From Pedobacter africanus (GTDB lineage Bacteria > Bacteroidota > Bacteroidia > Sphingobacteriales > Sphingobacteriaceae), in the NCBI RefSeq assembly GCF_900176535.1, contig NZ_FWXT01000002.1, positions 186,001 to 250,000 of the forward strand: a DNA stretch of 64,000 nt, given 5' to 3'. Both the position numbers and the translations under genes were made by a program. The notes beneath the pieces were generated by a model, which was not told where the DNA came from, searched no databases, and was given only the letters and a program-made list of their open reading frames with translations. Positions 60,789-64,000 of the stretch are shown here, one piece after another (positions within the stretch are counted from its first letter, which is position 1; every line of letters begins with the position of its first letter).

Positions 60789-61553
60789 CTACTTAAGTTT
60801 ATCAAACAGGGCAAGGTTTGCATTATATATCGCCTGATAACGGTCGAATAAACTAGTTTCTGCAGGCGTAAAAGGGGAATAATTGTAACGAACAGTTGTA
60901 TTGTAGCCGCTTTCGGTAATATAGGCTATATACACGATGGCACCACCTCCAAATTGTTGAACAATCTTTTCACTAATAAAAGGAAAATCATAAGATTTAA
61001 AAGATGGGTTGATTGCTATGCGAACCTCCAGAATCTTTTCACTTGCCCCGTTATTTGCCTTGGCAGTAATTACCTTATTATTTTTAATGACCAGGTATTT
61101 TTTGCCATTGATAATGGTGTCTTTATCTTTTGTAAAATCTGAAACAGTGAAGCCATTCCTAAGATAAGGTTCATTTATAAAGCGTATTCCAGGTTTATTT
61201 CCTGTAGAAACGTTGTAAGTTTCGATGGTTTTGGCAGATGGTTTTTTATCAATGTCAAAACTCATCCCAATCATTTCCCGGTAATTGGTCAGGTTATAGC
61301 TTTGAAGTCTTTTTCCTGACGCAATTCGTTTAGAAACCCCTGTACTTAAATTCGTTTCTTCATTAAGGTACACGGTCTTAATGGGTTCCAGGACAAAATT
61401 CGTTCGCACCAGAAAGGTATCTGTTTTATTAAAAACCGGTCTATTGGGCAATCTGGCTTCCAGTTGCATTGTTACTACAGTTTCTTTAGCATCTTTTTGA
61501 GATTTGCTGGCAAAAAAGCAAAATATGCCTATAAGTGTCAATAACAATTTCAT
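60789..61553 (-). CDS. Secreted protein, GLPGLI-like
   Basis: 254 residues from the ATG at 61553 (a TTG at 61565 is the alternative). Signal peptide ending FASKSQ. Mature protein is beta-rich with a DTIINGKKYLVIKNNKVITA segment typical of Bacteroidota secreted proteins with the GLPGLI/TIGR01200-like layout, but the defining motif is not fully visible. Likely periplasmic, function unknown. Divergent from the ECF sigma gene. Confidence 0.6.
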   Translation of the reverse strand: MKLLLTLIGIFCFFASKSQKDAKETVVTMQLEARLPNRPVFNKTDTFLVRTNFVLEPIKTVYLNEETNLSTGVSKRIASGKRLQSYNLTNYREMIGMSFDIDKKPSAKTIETYNVSTGNKPGIRFINEPYLRNGFTVSDFTKDKDTIINGKKYLVIKNNKVITAKANNGASEKILEVRIAINPSFKSYDFPFISEKIVQQFGGGAIVYIAYITESGYNTTVRYNYSPFTPAETSLFDRYQAIYNANLALFDKLK

Positions 61554-61641
61554 CTTATACTCCAATCAATTTAGCATTCATTTTTTGAATATTACAATAT
61601 TATTTATTTATAATTGGGTTCTATTCCATAACTGCTAAAAA

Positions 61642-62214
61642 ATGACTGAGTATGCCGAGCTTTCCGATTTGGAAGTTTTAACGCTGTTGAAGGGCGGTAA
61701 CCAGTCTGCGTTTTCAGAGCTGTACAACCGCTATAAACAAGCGCTCTATTTCCATGCTAACAGATCCTTAAAGGATCACGATGAGGCAAGGGATATGGTT
61801 CAGGAGGTTTTTGCATCCCTATGGACAAAGAGGGAAACAATGGTGATACCCGAAGCCGTCGATGCCTATCTATATCGGTCAATCCGCAATCGGATCCTTA
61901 ATTTTATTGCCCATAAAAAAGTTGTCACTAAATATACGGATTCAATAGATGCTTTTTTAGAAAGGGGCTCATCAACAACAGATGAAATAGTCAGGGAAAA
62001 GGAACTGAAGAAAATACTGGAATACGAAATTTCGCGGCTACCGGAAAAGATGCGGGTCGTATTTGAGATGAGCAGAAATCAAAACCTCAGCTATAAACAG
62101 ATTGCAGCTGAGTTGAACATTAATGAACAATCCGTTAGAAAGCACGCACAAAGGGCCATCAGAATTCTTCGCCTCAGAATAAAATTGAATCTATTTTTTG
62201 CTTTCTTATGTTGA
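61642..62214 (+). CDS. ECF RNA polymerase sigma factor (FecI-like)
   Basis: 190 residues. Region 2 (SAFSELYNRYKQALYFHANR, DMVQEVFASLWTKRE) and region 4 (LNINEQSVRKHAQRAIRILR). Head of a second sigma/FecR/SusC unit. About 140 bp separates it from FecR. Confidence 0.95.
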   Translation: MTEYAELSDLEVLTLLKGGNQSAFSELYNRYKQALYFHANRSLKDHDEARDMVQEVFASLWTKRETMVIPEAVDAYLYRSIRNRILNFIAHKKVVTKYTDSIDAFLERGSSTTDEIVREKELKKILEYEISRLPEKMRVVFEMSRNQNLSYKQIAAELNINEQSVRKHAQRAIRILRLRIKLNLFFAFLC

Positions 62215-62352
62215 TAAAACAGCTTAAAATAAGCTATTTGCAATTATTTTAAATTTTATTGTCCCCATCGGGCTGATGTGGCTGTCTTACGTTTTGTAAT
62301 GGGAACTTAAATCCTATGATAAACTATAACCGGTCAGTTATGGCCATACCAT

Positions 62353-63507
62353 ATGAAAAATCAGACAGGCAAGCAACTTCTCGAAAAACTAAAAAACGGA
62401 ACGATCTCAGCAGAAGAGCGAAGACTTCTTGATGCGTGGTACGAGGATTTTGTAACACAGGCAGAACCGTTCAATGATGCGCGGTTATTTTTAGCTGATA
62501 TGGAAATCCTGGATAAAGCTTTTCCATTTGATAGCACCCAAACTCCTGTAAAAACTTATAAAATATGGCCACGGATTGCCATTACAGCAGCTTTATTTAT
62601 CATGATTATTGGAGCTGGATTACTTTTTTACAACCTTAATCCCGACAAAGCGCCGCATGGCAGTACTGTTTACAAAAATGTTATTGCACCGGGCAAAGTT
62701 GGGGCAACACTCACCCTTGCAAACGGAAAGCAGATCAGGTTGTCGAGTGCTGTTAACGGTGAACTGGCTGAAGAAGCTGGTGTAAAGATTTCTAAGTCGG
62801 CCGATGGCCAGATCGTTTATGAAATAATCGGTACGGCTAACAATTCCAATCAACTCAATACACTTTCTACCTCAAATGGAGAGACCTATCGGATACGATT
62901 ACCTGATAAAAGCGAAGTTTGGCTTAATGCTGCTTCAACAATCAGGTACCCGGTAAGTTTCGCAAAACATCCAATAAGAAAGATAGAGTTGACCGGCGAG
63001 GCATATTTTGAGATTGCCAGGGATAAAAAGCATCCTTTCATTGTAGAGAGTAAGGAGCAGCGGATTGAAGTTTTAGGAACACATTTTAATGTGAACACTT
63101 ATACTAACGAAAACAATGTAAAAACGACCTTGATAGAAGGTAGTGTAAAAGTGCAAGTACTTAATTCAACCAGGAAAACGTTAGGCGGAGAACAGGTTAT
63201 CCTGAAACCGGGAGAACAATCCATTTTGGCAGCGGATGAGCTCAATGTCCGACAGGCCGATGTAGAAGAGGCTATAGCCTGGAAAATGGGCTTCTTTAAA
63301 TTCAGGGATGAAAATATTCAAAGTATCATGCGCAAAGTATCGCGTTGGTATAATGTAGAAGTTATTTATAAAGGAGAAATTCCGCAGAGCGGCCTGGAAG
63401 GAACGGTATCCCGCTATCAGGACATTACCCAGTTACTAGACATGTTACAGTCTACCGGACTCGTTAAATTCAGCATCATCAAGAACAAAATTATAGTGAG
63501 TAAATAA
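62353..63507 (+). CDS. FecR family anti-sigma factor
   Basis: 384 residues. Membrane helix about 72-95 (PRIAITAALFIMIIGAGLLFY), periplasmic FecR domain (LPDKSEVWLNAASTIRYPV, LTGEAYFEIARDKKHPF, VLGTHFNVNTYTNEN) and C-terminal DUF4974 (MGFFKFRDENIQSIMRKVSRWY). It partners the preceding sigma factor and the SusC gene at 63701. Confidence 0.95.
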   Translation: MKNQTGKQLLEKLKNGTISAEERRLLDAWYEDFVTQAEPFNDARLFLADMEILDKAFPFDSTQTPVKTYKIWPRIAITAALFIMIIGAGLLFYNLNPDKAPHGSTVYKNVIAPGKVGATLTLANGKQIRLSSAVNGELAEEAGVKISKSADGQIVYEIIGTANNSNQLNTLSTSNGETYRIRLPDKSEVWLNAASTIRYPVSFAKHPIRKIELTGEAYFEIARDKKHPFIVESKEQRIEVLGTHFNVNTYTNENNVKTTLIEGSVKVQVLNSTRKTLGGEQVILKPGEQSILAADELNVRQADVEEAIAWKMGFFKFRDENIQSIMRKVSRWYNVEVIYKGEIPQSGLEGTVSRYQDITQLLDMLQSTGLVKFSIIKNKIIVSK

Positions 63508-63586
63508 CCAAATATTAACCAAATAACAAACGACGTATGAAAATAAGACCTACCTGACCTCTTTTAGGGAAGCTTAGTGCAATAAA

Positions 63587-63616
63587 AACGTGAAAGTGTG
63601 TCACCACTTCCACGTT
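63587..63616 (+). other. Conserved stem-loop in the second FecR-SusC leader
   Basis: Arms AACGTGAAAGTG and CACTTCCACGTT (11 of 12 paired) around a 6-nt loop, 84 bp before the SusC start. Same position and shared GAAGTG/CACTTCC-type arm core as the hairpin at 46944. Confidence 0.5.
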
Positions 63617-63700
63617 ATAGGCCTGGGCTATTCAATACCTGGATAATATCCGGATAAATAATCGAAAAGAAATCTTGAATAAACCCAAACAACCAAAAGT

Positions 63701-64000
63701 ATGAATTTAAATGCTTTTATCAAGACCGCTATGCCCATAGCTGGCCGATATAAAAAAATATTATTAGTTATGAAAATAACTGTGTTTTTATTGCTAATGG
63801 GGCTGCTTCATGTAAGCGCTTCCAGCGTTGCACAGAGAATCACCCTTTCGTCAAAAAATGCTGATCTGCAGGAGGTTATAGAACAGCTGAGAAAACAAAG
63901 CGGCTATAATTTTCTGTATATCAAAAAAGAAGTGCTCGGCAGGGCAAAACCAGTAACGGCGCAGCTCAAAGAGGTAACCATTGAGGAAGCGCTGAAAAAG
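63701..64000 (+). CDS. SusC/RagA-type receptor with STN domain (partial, 5' end only)
   Basis: 100 codons visible before the window ends. Signal region with M24 (MKITVFLLLMGLLHVSASSVAQ) preceded by a short extension, then a secretin/TonB STN domain (ADLQEVIEQLRKQSGYNFLY, IKKEVLGRAKPVTAQLK, EVTIEEALKK). It should continue as a TonB-dependent transducer paired with a SusD gene outside the window. Confidence 0.92.
   Translation, partial: MNLNAFIKTAMPIAGRYKKILLVMKITVFLLLMGLLHVSASSVAQRITLSSKNADLQEVIEQLRKQSGYNFLYIKKEVLGRAKPVTAQLKEVTIEEALKK

Noticed and set aside
1..64000. CRISPR arrays, tRNA, rRNA, insertion sequences and phage genes
   Set aside because: No regular repeats, RNA gene signatures, transposases or integrases were seen by reading; a dedicated search could still find short ones.

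Overview
The window comes from a Bacteroidota genome of the family Sphingobacteriaceae, most likely a Pedobacter close to P. heparinus. The strongest clue is a 768-residue heparinase II (38874-41180) whose catalytic residues sit exactly four positions below those I recall for the P. heparinus enzyme. Two ECF-sigma/FecR/SusC loci, SusD, DUF3857-transglutaminase and FISUMP lipoproteins, Ser-Cys lipoboxes, lack of Shine-Dalgarno sequences and TAnnTTTG-type -7 elements all fit. No rRNA, tRNA, CRISPR array, insertion sequence or phage was seen. Genes are tightly packed, and several convergent pairs overlap at their 3' ends.

Layout. 1-6.4 kb: a truncated TPM-domain lipoprotein, a secreted protein, a NarL-type two-component system whose kinase and regulator are separated by an opposite-strand lipoprotein, then Dabb, DUF2784 and GNAT genes. 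5.5-9.9 kb: a divergent AraC regulator and a sugar-isomerase-like gene followed by a gamma-glutamyltransferase. 9.8-17.1 kb: a Bcr/CflA exporter, a Tat-type sugar isomerase/epimerase, a CDGSH protein, a Crp/Fnr regulator with DoxX, and an ABC-F ATPase. 17.2-21.5 kb: a GNAT gene, a GNAT remnant, a SulP transporter, and aminotransferase plus tyrA. 21.6-30.6 kb: a very large multidomain GH31 enzyme, MFS, DUF1801, DUF808 and TfoX genes, and a lone BtuG-like lipoprotein behind a cobalamin riboswitch. 31-38.7 kb: a TPR/DUF3857/transglutaminase protein, a FISUMP lipoprotein and a PHB-depolymerase-like esterase. 38.9-45 kb: orphan heparinase II, a cold-shock protein, DinB, and a second Crp/Fnr module (quinone oxidoreductase, regulator, lipoprotein). 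45.1-54.4 kb: sigma/FecR/SusC/SusD plus two TlpA-type thioredoxins and a tiny coupled membrane peptide. 54.5-61.6 kb: Fic protein with tandem operator-like repeats, NamZ-type muramidase, a PRC-barrel/RibD fusion, YjbQ and small membrane proteins. 61.6-64 kb: a second sigma/FecR/SusC locus cut by the window end.

Most interesting structure. Three nearly identical operator-like palindromes lie at a fixed distance upstream of -7 elements beside the two Crp/Fnr genes. A cobalamin riboswitch controls a single BtuG-like gene. A perfect 12-bp inverted repeat, with a second degenerate copy 44 bp away, precedes fic. A GH31 enzyme ends in dockerin-like and cohesin-like modules. A PRC-barrel protein is fused in frame to a RibD/DHFR domain. 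Matching stem-loops occur in both FecR-SusC gaps. I found no wholly unknown multigene system.
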